64,000 nucleotides of DNA from Leptospira kmetyi serovar Malaysia str. Bejo-Iso9. GTDB lineage: Bacteria; Spirochaetota; Leptospiria; Leptospirales; Leptospiraceae. Numbering within the stretch: position 1 is the first letter of the stretch; every line of letters starts with the position of its first letter. Below, piece after piece: positions 21,269-34,337 of this stretch. Position numbers and translations under genes: made by a program. A model generated the notes under the pieces. It was given only the letters and a program-made list of their open reading frames with translations. It was not told where the DNA came from and searched no databases. The DNA is taken from contig NZ_AHMP02000003.1 of NCBI RefSeq assembly GCF_000243735.2, forward strand, positions 3,246,001 to 3,310,000, in the 5' to 3' direction.

Positions 21269-22464
21269 ATGAGAACCGATTTTCGTTTTCGGATCGGATC
21301 TTAAAATCGAACCGTTCCTTTATCCGTGAAATTTTAAAAGTGACTTCTCATCCGGAAATCATTTCGTTTGCGGGCGGTCATCCCGATCCGGCTCTGTTCC
21401 CGGTTCAAGATCTTGCGGCTTCCACCGAATCGGCGTTTCAAAAATACGGATCGAAACTTCTTCAATACGGAATTTCAGAGGGATTTACACCGCTTCGGGA
21501 AAAGATTTTCGAAAGATATTATAAAAACATAAACTATTCTTTGAGTCCGGAGAATATTCTCATCACGACCGGTTCTCAACAGGCTTTGGATTTGATCGGA
21601 AAAGTTTTTATCAATCCGGGAGATTCGATTCTCATCGAAAGACCGGGATATTTGGGCGCGATCCAAGCCTTCTCTTTATACGAACCGAATTTGGTCGGAA
21701 TTCCGTTGGAAGACGACGGATTGGATCCGGAATTTTTGAAGAACGTTTTTGTCGACGTCGATCCGAAATTCTTATATTCGAATCCTACGTTTCAAAATCC
21801 GACGGGAAAAACTTTGCCTCTCGAAAAAAGAAAACGAATCTCCGAAATTTTGAAAAAGGAGAATTGCATTTTCATCGAGGACAATCCGTACGGCGAGATT
21901 CGTTTTGACGCTGAGATTCTTCCGAGCGTTCAATCCTTTTATCCCGAAGGTACGATCAGCTTGGGAACTTTTTCCAAAACCTTATCGCCCGGTTTTCGAG
22001 TCGGTTGGATCTGCGCTCCGAAAGAAATGATCGATAAACTTTTGATCGCGAAACAGGCGAGCGATCTTCATTCCAATCTTCTTTCTCAGATCGTTTTGGA
22101 CGAATATTTGAATCGATACGATTTGGATTCTCAGATTGAAAAAACCCGTGCTTCGTATCGAATCAAAAAAGAACGGATGGAAGAATTTTTGAATCGGTCT
22201 ATGATCGATTTTGCGGATTGGGTTTCTCCGAAAGGAGGAATGTTTTTCTGGCTGAAGTTGAAAAATGGAGTTCGATCGATGGAATTGTTCGACGTCGCGA
22301 TTGCAAATAACGTTGCTTTCGTTCCGGGAATTCCTTTTTACGCGGACAAACCGGAATTGGATACGATGCGGATTAACTTTTCGCATTCTTCCTTGGAAGC
22401 GATCGAAATGGGGATCGATCGTATCGCGGAGTCGGTTCGTGAAATTTCCAAAATTCGCGTTTAG
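21265..22464 (+). CDS. PLP-dependent aminotransferase, LysN/2-aminoadipate type
   Basis: 399 residues of a fold-type I aminotransferase. The PLP Lys is in GTFSKTLSPGFRVGW, and other motifs are ITTGSQQALDLIG, SNPTFQNPTG and IEDNPYGE. The SFAGGHPDP start is typical of the LysN/AAT-I group related to the MocR domain. Translation should begin at 21265, in ATGA overlap with the phzF-like stop. With the regulator and PhzF protein it forms a small amino-acid metabolism locus of unknown substrate. Confidence 0.9.
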   Translation: MNENRFSFSDRILKSNRSFIREILKVTSHPEIISFAGGHPDPALFPVQDLAASTESAFQKYGSKLLQYGISEGFTPLREKIFERYYKNINYSLSPENILITTGSQQALDLIGKVFINPGDSILIERPGYLGAIQAFSLYEPNLVGIPLEDDGLDPEFLKNVFVDVDPKFLYSNPTFQNPTGKTLPLEKRKRISEILKKENCIFIEDNPYGEIRFDAEILPSVQSFYPEGTISLGTFSKTLSPGFRVGWICAPKEMIDKLLIAKQASDLHSNLLSQIVLDEYLNRYDLDSQIEKTRASYRIKKERMEEFLNRSMIDFADWVSPKGGMFFWLKLKNGVRSMELFDVAIANNVAFVPGIPFYADKPELDTMRINFSHSSLEAIEMGIDRIAESVREISKIRV

Positions 22465-22553
22465 TAGAATCTTATGTTATCACGGGAATACTGCGGACTT
22501 TTGACGCAATCGGGTCACGACGTAGGAATCACCGATCTTCTTTGGATGTAAGT

Positions 22554-23828
22554 TTATTCGCGTGTGGATTTTTCGGAGGAGAGAATTCTTTCCTTTAAGA
22601 TCAAGAACGGTTTTTCTACGATCAAATACAAAAGCCAAGAGAATAAAAAACAATAAACGATCGCGGTCAAAATCGCGAATAAGAAATGTTCCGCGTGCGG
22701 TTGGGAAACTCCGGAAAAAACTTTGGAAACCGCGATGCCTGCGATTAGAATATTCCAAAGATACATCGTATAACTGAGTCTTGCGATCGGTCTAAAGATC
22801 GCAGAACTTAAAACACGGGCGATTCTTCCTTGATCGTTTAAAGAAAAATAGATCCAGATCGCATACCCCACGTTGAAGAAATTGTAACCGAACGTTTTCC
22901 GAAACCAGTGTTCGAGAGGAAACATGTGTCCGATCGTCAACGCCGCGATTCCAAAAAACAAAAGAAAAGTATCTATAAGTTTTGGATCGATTAAACTCGA
23001 GGTTGTTTGCGGATTCGGTGCATCGAGATCGACGTTGTGATTGCGAACGGCGTTGATCGGGGCGGGGACGGATTGAAAACCGCGCAGAGACGATAAAACT
23101 TTGATTTCCGCGAGGATCATCCCGATCACAAGGCTGTCCATTCTCGTATGAGAATAAATCAAAACTCCGAGATCCGCATCTCTAACAACATAAAAAATTC
23201 TAAATATTAGAGGAATTGCATACAAGGCCGAAAGGATCAAAATTCTCCGTTTGGCGTTGAATCGAAAAAGAAACAAAGTCGTAAAAAAGGGAAGAATCAG
23301 ATAAAACTGTTCTTCGATCGACAAGGACCATCCGACCAACGAAAGCCTTTGTTTCGTATAATTGGAAATATAGAGAAAATCCGCGTAACTGCTTCGTAAA
23401 ACTTCGGAAACAGATTTGAGTTCCGCGAGTTGGAATTCGTTCGGATTTTCGATCAGAGACAATCGATCGAATTGTCCTTGAAAATATAAATACAGAATCG
23501 AAAGACAAAAGTAATACGCCGGGAAAATTCTCAAGGAACGCGCGAAAAAGAATCGTTTCTTATCGAAATGCTCCGGACGATCGGAGTATTTTAGAATTCC
23601 TGAATATATCAAGAAGCCGCTGAGCACAAAAAACAGATCCACACCCGAGTTGAAGTTCGAGATTACATTCTTAATAATTTGCGGAAAATCGGCGACGCCG
23701 AACGGGAGCCACACGTGGTAGACGATCACAAGGAGAATCGCGATCGCTCGGATTCCGTTTAAGGATTGGACTTCTTTTTCGTTTTTTAAAAAGGGCGAGA
23801 ATAGATAACTAAAAATCGTACGCTTCAT
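22554..23828 (-). CDS. OafA-like membrane acyltransferase (acyltransferase 3 family)
   Basis: 424 residues with about ten membrane helices. The conserved start is VQSLNGIRAIAILLVIVYHVWLPF with the catalytic His, followed later by LVGWSLSIEEQFYLILPFF and SRLSYTMYLWNILI. It has a longer, non-hydrophobic loop (about residues 245-280) than its paralogue at 17661-18860. Likely role: O-acylation of a surface glycan. It is the third gene after the lipoprotein at 24807 and the hypothetical at 23844, all on the minus strand. Confidence 0.88.
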   Translation of the reverse strand: MKRTIFSYLFSPFLKNEKEVQSLNGIRAIAILLVIVYHVWLPFGVADFPQIIKNVISNFNSGVDLFFVLSGFLIYSGILKYSDRPEHFDKKRFFFARSLRIFPAYYFCLSILYLYFQGQFDRLSLIENPNEFQLAELKSVSEVLRSSYADFLYISNYTKQRLSLVGWSLSIEEQFYLILPFFTTLFLFRFNAKRRILILSALYAIPLIFRIFYVVRDADLGVLIYSHTRMDSLVIGMILAEIKVLSSLRGFQSVPAPINAVRNHNVDLDAPNPQTTSSLIDPKLIDTFLLFFGIAALTIGHMFPLEHWFRKTFGYNFFNVGYAIWIYFSLNDQGRIARVLSSAIFRPIARLSYTMYLWNILIAGIAVSKVFSGVSQPHAEHFLFAILTAIVYCFLFSWLLYLIVEKPFLILKERILSSEKSTRE

Positions 23829-23843
23829 TGTAAACGATGAGAT

Positions 23844-24800
23844 TCAGTTTTTGGAATGTCTTTGTTTGGATAAAAGTTCTTTGATGAGATTCTTTTCGGA
23901 TCTTCCTAAAATTCCTTTCTCTTCGAAAATTCCCAGAATTTCCATCGTGATTTCCGGTTCCAGCAAGGATAAGTCCGCGAACAAGGATTGATGATTGAGT
24001 TTTCCGGATCTGTATTTTTCAAGAATTACGTGAGAAGATTCTATGATCTGTTGTTTTCTCGAAACCAAATCTTCCATCGTGGAAAGAATCAAAAAGATCT
24101 CCGGATCGTCTTCGAACAATTTTAGAATATGATGATAGATTCCTGGGCTTCGGATCGGCAATTCGTAGATTCCGTCTTTAAGAGAAAGGTAAAGTTCCTT
24201 TTCTTCCTCGATGTTTAATCCCGCTAGATGTTTTAAATCCGAAACGGCTTCGGGGGGAAGTACGGTTAAGAATTGAGAAGCGAACTCCGGATCTTTCGCT
24301 TCTTGAAGACAATACGCGATAAAACTGCAGATTCGTTGCGGGCTTAAGGAATTCCAATATTCGTTCGTTTTTAAATCCAAAAAGGAGGCGGTTTTTTTGA
24401 GCCTTCTTCTTTCGTCTTCGGTTTGCTGAAAGATATTATATTCGTGAATTATGATTTTATAAAGAAGTTTGTTGCTGAACGCCTCGATAACTTCCTTGAT
24501 CTTCGCGGGTTCTATGATCGCGAGAAAATATCGGAGAACCTCGAAGTATACTTCTCCCTTGGAAATAAATTCTTCCAAGACCAAAGGATGGGCTTGTAAG
24601 AACGCGGATGCGCCCACATTGATTCCTGCTTTTCCTTCCGCGAATGCGTTCATCTTCTCGCCGGCGATGCAGGATTCTCTGATTTCCCGGCTCCATTCGT
24701 TCGGGATCAAATTCTGTCTGCAGTTGGCCGGGCACGGTTCTCCGAAGGAAATTCCGATTTTACAATGTGTCTTGATTTCTTTTTCCAGGAAAATTTCCAC
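23844..24800 (-). CDS. Hypothetical protein, 318 aa, Cys-containing N-terminus
   Basis: I do not recognise the family. The first ~50 residues contain four Cys (HCKIG, PCPANCRQN, ESCIAGE), which could bind metal. The rest is all-helical and charged, with no membrane segment. It begins 6 bases after the lipoprotein gene and ends 15 bases before the acyltransferase gene, so all three probably share a transcript. Confidence 0.65.
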   Translation of the reverse strand: MEIFLEKEIKTHCKIGISFGEPCPANCRQNLIPNEWSREIRESCIAGEKMNAFAEGKAGINVGASAFLQAHPLVLEEFISKGEVYFEVLRYFLAIIEPAKIKEVIEAFSNKLLYKIIIHEYNIFQQTEDERRRLKKTASFLDLKTNEYWNSLSPQRICSFIAYCLQEAKDPEFASQFLTVLPPEAVSDLKHLAGLNIEEEKELYLSLKDGIYELPIRSPGIYHHILKLFEDDPEIFLILSTMEDLVSRKQQIIESSHVILEKYRSGKLNHQSLFADLSLLEPEITMEILGIFEEKGILGRSEKNLIKELLSKQRHSKN

Positions 24801-24806
24801 GCAACC

Positions 24807-25274
24807 TTAGGGAACTAAGTCTCCGCAATCTCTCATTTCGGGAGCGTATGGGTTTTGAATTTTGGTCCCGTGGCTCACCCAAGTTTTGTTTACCATAGGA
24901 CAAAAGAATTTGTTAAAAACCCCGGTTCCACCGGCCAGCTTGAGACTTTCCGCGAGGTTCTCGGAAAAGGAAGAATAGGCCAGAAAGAATTTTTCGACGT
25001 CCTTCGTTTCCTTGTCTTTCAAAGAATTTCCCATTTTTTCGGCGGATTCTTTCAAACCTCCGTTGAGAGAGGAAAGTTCCTGCACGCGAGCGACTAACTT
25101 GTTTATGTCGGGAATACGATTTTCTTCCTTCATTAGGAAATCGTGAATGGATTCGTTTTCCACAAGAATCCGTTGTAGGGCGTCCTTTTCGGCTTCGGTG
25201 ATTTGAGGTTGGGCTTTTTTACAGACGGATAAAAAGATGAGAATACTGATTGATAAGAATAAAATTCTCTGCAT
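24807..25274 (-). CDS. Lipoprotein with DUF3347-like Cys motif
   Basis: The N-terminus (MQRILFLSISILIFLSVCKK) has a hydrophobic core and a lipobox-like LSVC, so it is probably lipidated. A helical middle is followed by FFCPMVNKTWVSHGTKIQNPYAPEMRDCGDLV. That resembles the C-terminal CPM...IRNPYYG..M..CG motif of DUF3347 proteins, some of which are linked to copper handling. Metal binding is inference. An ATG at 25283 is an alternative start that would add three residues. Confidence 0.65.
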   Translation of the reverse strand: MQRILFLSISILIFLSVCKKAQPQITEAEKDALQRILVENESIHDFLMKEENRIPDINKLVARVQELSSLNGGLKESAEKMGNSLKDKETKDVEKFFLAYSSFSENLAESLKLAGGTGVFNKFFCPMVNKTWVSHGTKIQNPYAPEMRDCGDLVP

Positions 25275-25433
25275 TATAACCAATCTCCAAGATCGTTAAT
25301 AAAGTTTAAGTCTACAATTCTCGAAAAAACCTTGGTGTAAAGTACGGAATCGTTTAAAATCCAAAAAATGCTCATATTTGTTTTTCGATTACCAAGTTCT
25401 CAAACGAAGCAATTCGATTTAAAACCGCTCAGA

Positions 25434-25592
25434 ATGACAGGTTATCATACGTCTTTCAGCTTAAGAATGATCGTTAGACCGTCCTCGGGTTCTTTTAAGT
25501 TGTTTTTCGAAAGATTCTTCGCATGGAAACGGGTTGCAGAATCGACCGGGCATCCGATTCTACTGAAAATGAAAATCGAGGTTTCTCGTTGA
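25434..25592 (+). CDS. Possible 52-aa protein or gene fragment
   Basis: An open frame (also open from 25368) has Leptospira-like codon use, contains FERFFAWKRVAESTGHP, and ends TGATG over the next gene's start. No strong ribosome site is seen and I recognise no family. It may be a short coupled gene, a remnant or chance. The remaining 25284-25433 is promoter-like with no other feature. Confidence 0.3.
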   Translation: MTGYHTSFSLRMIVRPSSGSFKLFFERFFAWKRVAESTGHPILLKMKIEVSR

Positions 25593-25918
25593 TGTCGAAC
25601 TTTTATACCAAACATATTTTCGTCTGCGAAAACGTAAGAGCGGAAGGGGAAAGGGTTTCTTGCGGACGATCGGGTTCGATTCAACTTCTTGCCTCTCTCA
25701 AAAAAAAGATGAAGGACCTGCCGATCCAAGGAAAAATCAGAATTCAAAGAGCGGGTTGTCTGGATCGATGCGAACTCGGTCCCGTTCAAGTCAGTTATCC
25801 GGAAGGAAGATGGTTCTCCCTAAGAACGGAAGAGGACGTCGATATATTCTTAAAATATTATATACAATCGGAACAAATTGAAAAGATCGAACATTTAATC
25901 ATTAAGGAAAACCAATGA
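25592..25918 (+). CDS. (2Fe-2S) ferredoxin domain protein, thioredoxin-like fold
   Basis: A 108-aa protein with the four-Cys pattern of thioredoxin-like ferredoxins: HIFVCENVRAEGERVSCG near the start and RAGCLDRCELGP in the middle. It should carry one [2Fe-2S] cluster and transfer electrons. I chose MSNFYTKH at 25592, because an upstream in-frame ATG at 25523 adds a segment unlike the family. Its stop overlaps the start of the quinone oxidoreductase gene by 4 bases, so the two may be redox partners. Confidence 0.85.
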   Translation: MSNFYTKHIFVCENVRAEGERVSCGRSGSIQLLASLKKKMKDLPIQGKIRIQRAGCLDRCELGPVQVSYPEGRWFSLRTEEDVDIFLKYYIQSEQIEKIEHLIIKENQ

Positions 25919-26937
25919 ACCTCCCAAAAACATACAAGGCGTTAGAACTCAGAGAATACAGCGAAAATAAGAATCGGGCGATCATCGTCGAAAAAACGAT
26001 TCGACCTTTGAAAAAAGGAGAAGTGTTGATTCGGATGCATTCCGCTTCGATCAATCCGTCCGATCTTATGTTTTTGAGAGGGCTCTACGGAATCAAAAAG
26101 AAACTTCCAGTCGTTCCGGGTTTTGAAGGAAGCGGAAACGTCGTCGCTTCCGGCGGCGGACTTTACGGTTCTTATTTAAAAGGGAAGAATGTAGCCTGCA
26201 CCGCTCCCGGAAGAGGCGACGGTGTTTACGCCGAATATATGATCACCGACGCGTTCAGTTGTCTTCCGATCGGAAACGATCTTTCCTTGGAACAAGGAGC
26301 TTGTCTTTACGTAAATCCGATCACCGCGATCGCGATGGTCGAACAAGCGCAGAAAGTAGGTGCAAAGGCTTTGGTTCAAACCGCTGCCGCGAGCGCGCTC
26401 GGAAAGATGGTGGTCGGAATCGCGGCTCGCAAAGGAATGAAAGTGATCAACGTGGTTCGTAAGCCCGAACAAGAAGCGGCGTTGAAGGCGGTCGGCGCGG
26501 AACATATTCTCAATTCGGAAACTTCCAACTTCGAAAGACAGTTAAGGGTTCTTTCCAACGAACTCAAGGCCACGGTTTGTTTGGACGCGGTCGCGGGAGA
26601 ATTGACCGCAAGAGTTTTAGGAGCGATGCCTTACGGAAGTAGAGTGATCGTTTACGGAGCGCTTTCCGAAAAAGAAATCCCGTTACATGCAGGACTTATG
26701 ATATTCCAAGATAAGAAGGTGGAAGGGTTTTGGCTGTCGACTTGGGCGCCCCAACAAAGTTTTTATAAGATTTGGAAACTTTCGAGAGAACTCAGGTCTC
26801 TTGCAAAGAAGGAATTGAAGACCGACATCGCCGCGAGATTTCCTTTGGAAAAAGCCGTGGAAGCGATCGACAATTACGCAGCGAACATGACCAAAGGAAA
26901 AGTTCTGATTCAAACTCCTTTTGCGGAAGGTAAATAA
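25915..26937 (+). CDS. Zinc-independent quinone oxidoreductase (MDR superfamily)
   Basis: 340 residues with a GroES-like N-terminal part (MHSASINPSDLMFLRGLYG, VPGFEGSGNVV) and a Rossmann NAD(P)-binding region (VQTAAASALGKMVVGIAARKG). The structural-zinc Cys cluster of alcohol dehydrogenases is absent, placing it with quinone oxidoreductases and enoyl reductases. The substrate is unknown. It is translationally coupled to the ferredoxin-like gene. Confidence 0.88.
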   Translation: MNLPKTYKALELREYSENKNRAIIVEKTIRPLKKGEVLIRMHSASINPSDLMFLRGLYGIKKKLPVVPGFEGSGNVVASGGGLYGSYLKGKNVACTAPGRGDGVYAEYMITDAFSCLPIGNDLSLEQGACLYVNPITAIAMVEQAQKVGAKALVQTAAASALGKMVVGIAARKGMKVINVVRKPEQEAALKAVGAEHILNSETSNFERQLRVLSNELKATVCLDAVAGELTARVLGAMPYGSRVIVYGALSEKEIPLHAGLMIFQDKKVEGFWLSTWAPQQSFYKIWKLSRELRSLAKKELKTDIAARFPLEKAVEAIDNYAANMTKGKVLIQTPFAEGK

Positions 26938-26941
26938 GATT

Positions 26942-27514
26942 TTGAACCAGTTCGTTTTCCGGTTTTCGAGAGTTTTGATCGGATGGATTTTTCTTTTAGG
27001 AATTTTGATTCTTTTCCATTCTTGTTCGGCCCTAAAGGACAACTACAAGGCGCTTCAAAAATGTAAGTTTCAGGTTTTGTCTTTGGAAACACAAAGGGCG
27101 GAATTGATTTCTTTTCCTCCCGTTCCGAAGATCATTTTTTTGGCGAAGGTCGAAATCGAAAATCCGAACGAGATCGACGTGACTCTTCATAAGTTCGATC
27201 TTTCTTTTTTCGTCCCCGATCAAACGGAAAAGGAATCGGAGCTGGCCCGGGTTTTATCCAACGAGAAAATCGTTCTACCCGCTCTCCAGAAAAAGATAGT
27301 CGATCTTCAGGTGGAAACGCTTTTTGAAAAGAAGATGGATCGAAACCTTCTTCAGATCGCGTTGGGAATTTTACAAGCCGGGCTTGCGGGAAAGGAACTC
27401 AACTTTTCGGTTCGTGGAAGTTTCGAATACGAGACGATCTTCGGTCCGGTTCAAATTCCGGTGAACGAAAAAATTCCTTTGAAAACGGGTAAGAAGAACG
27501 GACTTGGAATCTGA
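26942..27514 (+). CDS. LEA14-like lipoprotein
   Basis: The protein has a hydrophobic leader ending ILILFHSCSALKD, a spirochaetal lipobox. A beta-sandwich of the LEA type 2 (water-stress/WHy) kind follows, with the IIFLAKVEIENPNEIDVTLHKFDLSF signature and an N-P-x-D pattern. These domains bind membranes or are chaperone-like. No ATG is present; the TTG at 26942, 5 bases after the previous stop with GGAAGG upstream, is the likely start (a further TTG at 26921 is in frame). It is encoded in the same operon as the oxidoreductase. Confidence 0.75.
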   Translation: MNQFVFRFSRVLIGWIFLLGILILFHSCSALKDNYKALQKCKFQVLSLETQRAELISFPPVPKIIFLAKVEIENPNEIDVTLHKFDLSFFVPDQTEKESELARVLSNEKIVLPALQKKIVDLQVETLFEKKMDRNLLQIALGILQAGLAGKELNFSVRGSFEYETIFGPVQIPVNEKIPLKTGKKNGLGI

Positions 27515-27564
27515 AAAATTCTTTGGGATTTGATTCCAATCTCTCTTTGATAAGAATGGTAAAT

Positions 27565-27891
27565 ATGAAGACTTTCAGGTTCGATCTCAACCTGTTTCCT
27601 AAACTCGCTTTGTTCGGATTGATTTTTTGTTTAGGCTGTTATCAGAAAAATACGGACGCGGATTTCTACACGTTCGAAGAGGCCAATACGAAATTGATTT
27701 TCGCATACGAATCCAAGGACGTGACCTGCAATACGAACAGAAGAGTTACCGCCTTTGTTCCAGGACGTTCCCGTAAAAAGGACATCGATCTTTGTGTGAG
27801 CGCCGTGCTCGCGGTGAGTTGTCAGTCTTGGTCTTCGACTTCCGCGGATTCAACGCCTGCGACTTGTAAGGCGATCGAGTTCCGATATTGA
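27565..27891 (+). CDS. Small lipoprotein, 108 aa
   Basis: A leader of ~25 residues ends FGLIFCLGCYQKN; Cys in LGC is the expected lipidation site. The remainder has four more Cys, probably in disulphides (VTCNTNRR, DLCVSAV, AVSCQSW, PATCKA). No family is recognised. MKTFRFDL at 27565 is taken as the start; an ATG at 27556 would add three residues. Confidence 0.7.
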   Translation: MKTFRFDLNLFPKLALFGLIFCLGCYQKNTDADFYTFEEANTKLIFAYESKDVTCNTNRRVTAFVPGRSRKKDIDLCVSAVLAVSCQSWSSTSADSTPATCKAIEFRY

Positions 27892-27900
27892 GAAATTAAA

Positions 27901-28389
27901 ATGAAACCCGCGGAATGGTTTTTTATCCTCAGTTTATTCTTTGCGGGTTTGATTTATCTGTTTCTTCTTCTCGTACGGAAAAAGGAAAAAACCGAAGGCA
28001 ATTCCGTCGTTAAGTATTCTCTTCCAAAGGACGATCCGAACGCTTCGATCAATCGCGGAGCCGACGCAAGGGAGAATAAAAATCAAAAGACGAACATCTT
28101 GGAAGTTTTCGATTACAACGGAATCAAGATCATGCACGAAAACGGAATTTATACCGTAAACACCGGCGGCGAGATCGAAGTCTACGGTTCTTGGCAAACT
28201 CTTCCTTCCCGTTATCAAAGAATGGTCAAAGAGATGGATCATCGTGCGACCGGAGAAAAAAAAGCCGGTAAGTATTATATGGAGATTTTAAACGGGGTGT
28301 ATTACGTGATTTTTCCCGATGGAAAAAAACATAAGTACAAACACTTCGAAGATATTCCCGAAAAAATCCGAAAGAATCTCGGTTATTGA
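27901..28389 (+). CDS. Hypothetical membrane-anchored protein, 162 aa
   Basis: A membrane helix at residues 5-26 is followed by a basic stop-transfer (RKKEK), a disordered linker, and a ~95-residue C-terminal domain with repeated short beta strands: IKIMHENGIYTVNTGGE and YYMEILNGVYYVIFPDGKKHKYKHFEDIPEKI. The two halves look like an internal duplication. I do not recognise the family. It is the last gene of the plus-strand run that began at 25592. Confidence 0.6.
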   Translation: MKPAEWFFILSLFFAGLIYLFLLLVRKKEKTEGNSVVKYSLPKDDPNASINRGADARENKNQKTNILEVFDYNGIKIMHENGIYTVNTGGEIEVYGSWQTLPSRYQRMVKEMDHRATGEKKAGKYYMEILNGVYYVIFPDGKKHKYKHFEDIPEKIRKNLGY

Positions 28390-28457
28390 TTTCGAATACG
28401 ACAAAGATCCGTTGTTACTAAAGGCGCGTAACGCCTTATCGTTCTTGGCGTAAATCG

Positions 28458-30451
<1,994 letters not shown>

Positions 30452-30548
30452 AGTGATAAGCTGTAGGATCCGGTCTTTCTGGCAATCGAATTGTAATCGG
30501 AACAACCGTTCCCGCTGAATTCTGTTGACTTCCCGTTCCGATCAGGAG

Positions 30549-32345
<1,797 letters not shown>

Positions 32346-32510
32346 GGGAGAATTTTGGCGGTTGTAGTTGCTGTGGCCTTGTCTTTTGTCGGGCAAGGCG
32401 GTCGCGATCGAGCTGGCGGGGCCTATTGCTATGGAGCAGCGGGTTTTTTGTCTGTCTGCGTAGTCAGTGATCGGTAGCGTTTGCGTTTTGCCGCTCTGTG
32501 TTATGTCGGA
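32346..32510. repeat. G-rich intergenic segment, candidate repeated element
   Basis: This stretch ahead of the DUF1564 gene is strikingly richer in G than its surroundings (for example GAGCTGGCGGGGCC and GGAGCAGCGGGTTTTTTG). It codes for nothing convincing. A stem GCCTTGTC/GGCAAGGC lies near its left end. It resembles leader sequence accompanying DUF1564 copies as I remember them, but I cannot check that here. Confidence 0.35.
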
Positions 32511-32623
32511 GGACTTTAGATTTTTTGAAAGCTCTACAGGATCGACGCGCTTCTTTTTTGAATTTTCCGATTTTAATTTTCTAAAAACGATTTTTTCCTT
32601 CGTGTCTGAGAACCGTTCCTTAT

Positions 32624-33163
32624 ATGGGAATTCTTCTTTTAAACTCGGATCAAAATCTTAGTTCCATTCTTCAAGAGAGAAAAACGGAAGTGGTTACTCT
32701 TCTGATTCCTGAATCCACTTTTCTTTGTTATGGTCCGGAGGAACAAAGGCTTCTTGGGAAAAGAATTCCCGCTCTTTTGCGGAGGTACGGAAAATATCTT
32801 TCTGCGATCTCTCGGTTAGGGAAGAATGCGCGGAAAACATTGTATCAGGTGAGTCCGGGTGCGAAGAAGATGCGTCGAGTGAGTGTCCGACTGAGCACCG
32901 GGAGTTGGGCTTTTTTAGGAATGCTCGCACTCGTGCATGGGGTGTCTCGTTGTTATCTTTTCAATTATCTTCTTTGGTTGGATGAGGTAGGAGTCGGAGA
33001 TTATACCGTGAATACGATGAATGAAGGAGGTCCCACATTTCACAAGAATTACAGATATATCCTCCACCTCGATCTACTCAATAACAACATAGTCCGCAGA
33101 TTAGAATGCGACCCGACCGACACATTCTACGTTTTAGATTACAGAGACTGGTTCGATTCCTAA
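32624..33163 (+). CDS. DUF1564 family protein
   Basis: A 179-aa member of the Leptospira-specific DUF1564 family, recognised by [12 protein letters not shown] at the start, [47 protein letters not shown] and the closing [12 protein letters not shown]. The [11 protein letters not shown] segment suggests a ribbon-helix-helix-like DNA-binding part. The function is not established. The family has many paralogues in pathogenic species. Base composition upstream is atypical, hinting that gene and leader travel together. Confidence 0.88.
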   Translation: MGILLLNSDQNLSSILQERKTEVVTLLIPESTFLCYGPEEQRLLGKRIPALLRRYGKYLSAISRLGKNARKTLYQVSPGAKKMRRVSVRLSTGSWAFLGMLALVHGVSRCYLFNYLLWLDEVGVGDYTVNTMNEGGPTFHKNYRYILHLDLLNNNIVRRLECDPTDTFYVLDYRDWFDS

Positions 33164-33174
33164 AAACTAAAGTC

Positions 33175-34305
33175 TTACGGATTGATCAGATAATACGAAA
33201 GAATTCCGCTAAAAGTTTCCGTGGAACCTGCGGGTAAATTCTTACCCGAACACTGAACATTCAAATCCGCTAATGAATAAATTTGATACGGTTTGGCAAA
33301 AAACAAACGGATAAAAAACCGAAGCACCGAAGAAATATTCGAAAGCACGTTGATGCTTCCCACGGACTGTTTGCGAACGATCTCCGCGGAACAACCGTCT
33401 TCAAAATAAAATTTTTCACGAACGGGAAGATCGTAACCCGAAAAGGGTTCTTTTTCGGAGTCCAAAACTTCGAACTTCGTGACCTTGCCGGAAACGACCG
33501 TCTTTCCATCCGGACTTAACAAAGCCGCCGTTCGAAAGTAACCGCCCGGAAAAGAATCGTTCCCCAAAAAACCGCCGGTATAAAAACGAAATTCCTTTCC
33601 GTTGATGGAACGAAACAACTCCCATCTTCGGCTGTACTTATAAACTTCATAATTGGTGAGAAGATGTTCCAAGCCGCCCGTTCCCAACAGTTCCTTTTTC
33701 TTTCCGTCTTGAATCAAATAACCCCAAGCCGATTGAAAAGAATAGGCCATATCCGCTTGAACAAAACCGCCGGGATCTTTGACGGTATGTTTGCCGCCCG
33801 AAAGGGAAACGCCCTGTTTGAGATCCGATTTAAAGGATAAGAATAACTTAATATTCTCCGTATCTTGTTGAATTTCGATTCCTTCTTGGTTGAGGGACAT
33901 CCGATTGTTTTCGATCTTGAGATCGAATTTTCCCTTTTCCGCGGTTAATTCTTTTGCCGAGAATTCCTTGGTGATAAACTGAGTTCCTTCTCCCAAAGTA
34001 TGAATCACCAAACTGATTCCGCAGTTCTTGGTTCCGGGCCCCAAGTTGCTCACCAAAAAAGTCGCGTAGATAAAAGTTTTATCATCCTTATAAGAATAGT
34101 TCCAGGCTTGAAAGTAACCTTCCTGCGTATAAGGTTGAAAAGAATAATCCTTAATACCCGCTCTTTTGAGAACCGTCGCGTCGTCGGCCTTTAAAGCCCC
34201 GCTTCCATAAAAGGAAAAACAAAAAACCAACGATAAAAAGAATCGAAACGTTGGAAGAGACAGAATTCTAAACCGAATTTTTTCCGAGCGGATTTGGCTG
34301 AACAT
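33175..34305 (-). CDS. Exported protein, possible CrtC/AttH-type lipocalin fold
   Basis: The signal peptide is at about residues 14-38. The mature part is rich in beta strands with AWNYSYKDDKTFIYATFLVSN early and SGILSYYLINP at the very end. Conserved W/Y/G spacing recalls the lipocalin-like CrtC (hydroxyneurosporene synthase)/AttH superfamily, but the match is by eye and weak. It is convergent with the DUF1564 gene. Location is probably periplasmic. Confidence 0.5.
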   Translation of the reverse strand: MFSQIRSEKIRFRILSLPTFRFFLSLVFCFSFYGSGALKADDATVLKRAGIKDYSFQPYTQEGYFQAWNYSYKDDKTFIYATFLVSNLGPGTKNCGISLVIHTLGEGTQFITKEFSAKELTAEKGKFDLKIENNRMSLNQEGIEIQQDTENIKLFLSFKSDLKQGVSLSGGKHTVKDPGGFVQADMAYSFQSAWGYLIQDGKKKELLGTGGLEHLLTNYEVYKYSRRWELFRSINGKEFRFYTGGFLGNDSFPGGYFRTAALLSPDGKTVVSGKVTKFEVLDSEKEPFSGYDLPVREKFYFEDGCSAEIVRKQSVGSINVLSNISSVLRFFIRLFFAKPYQIYSLADLNVQCSGKNLPAGSTETFSGILSYYLINP

Positions 34306-34337
34306 TTCAAAGATGCTTCAACCCGGGAAAAAAATGA

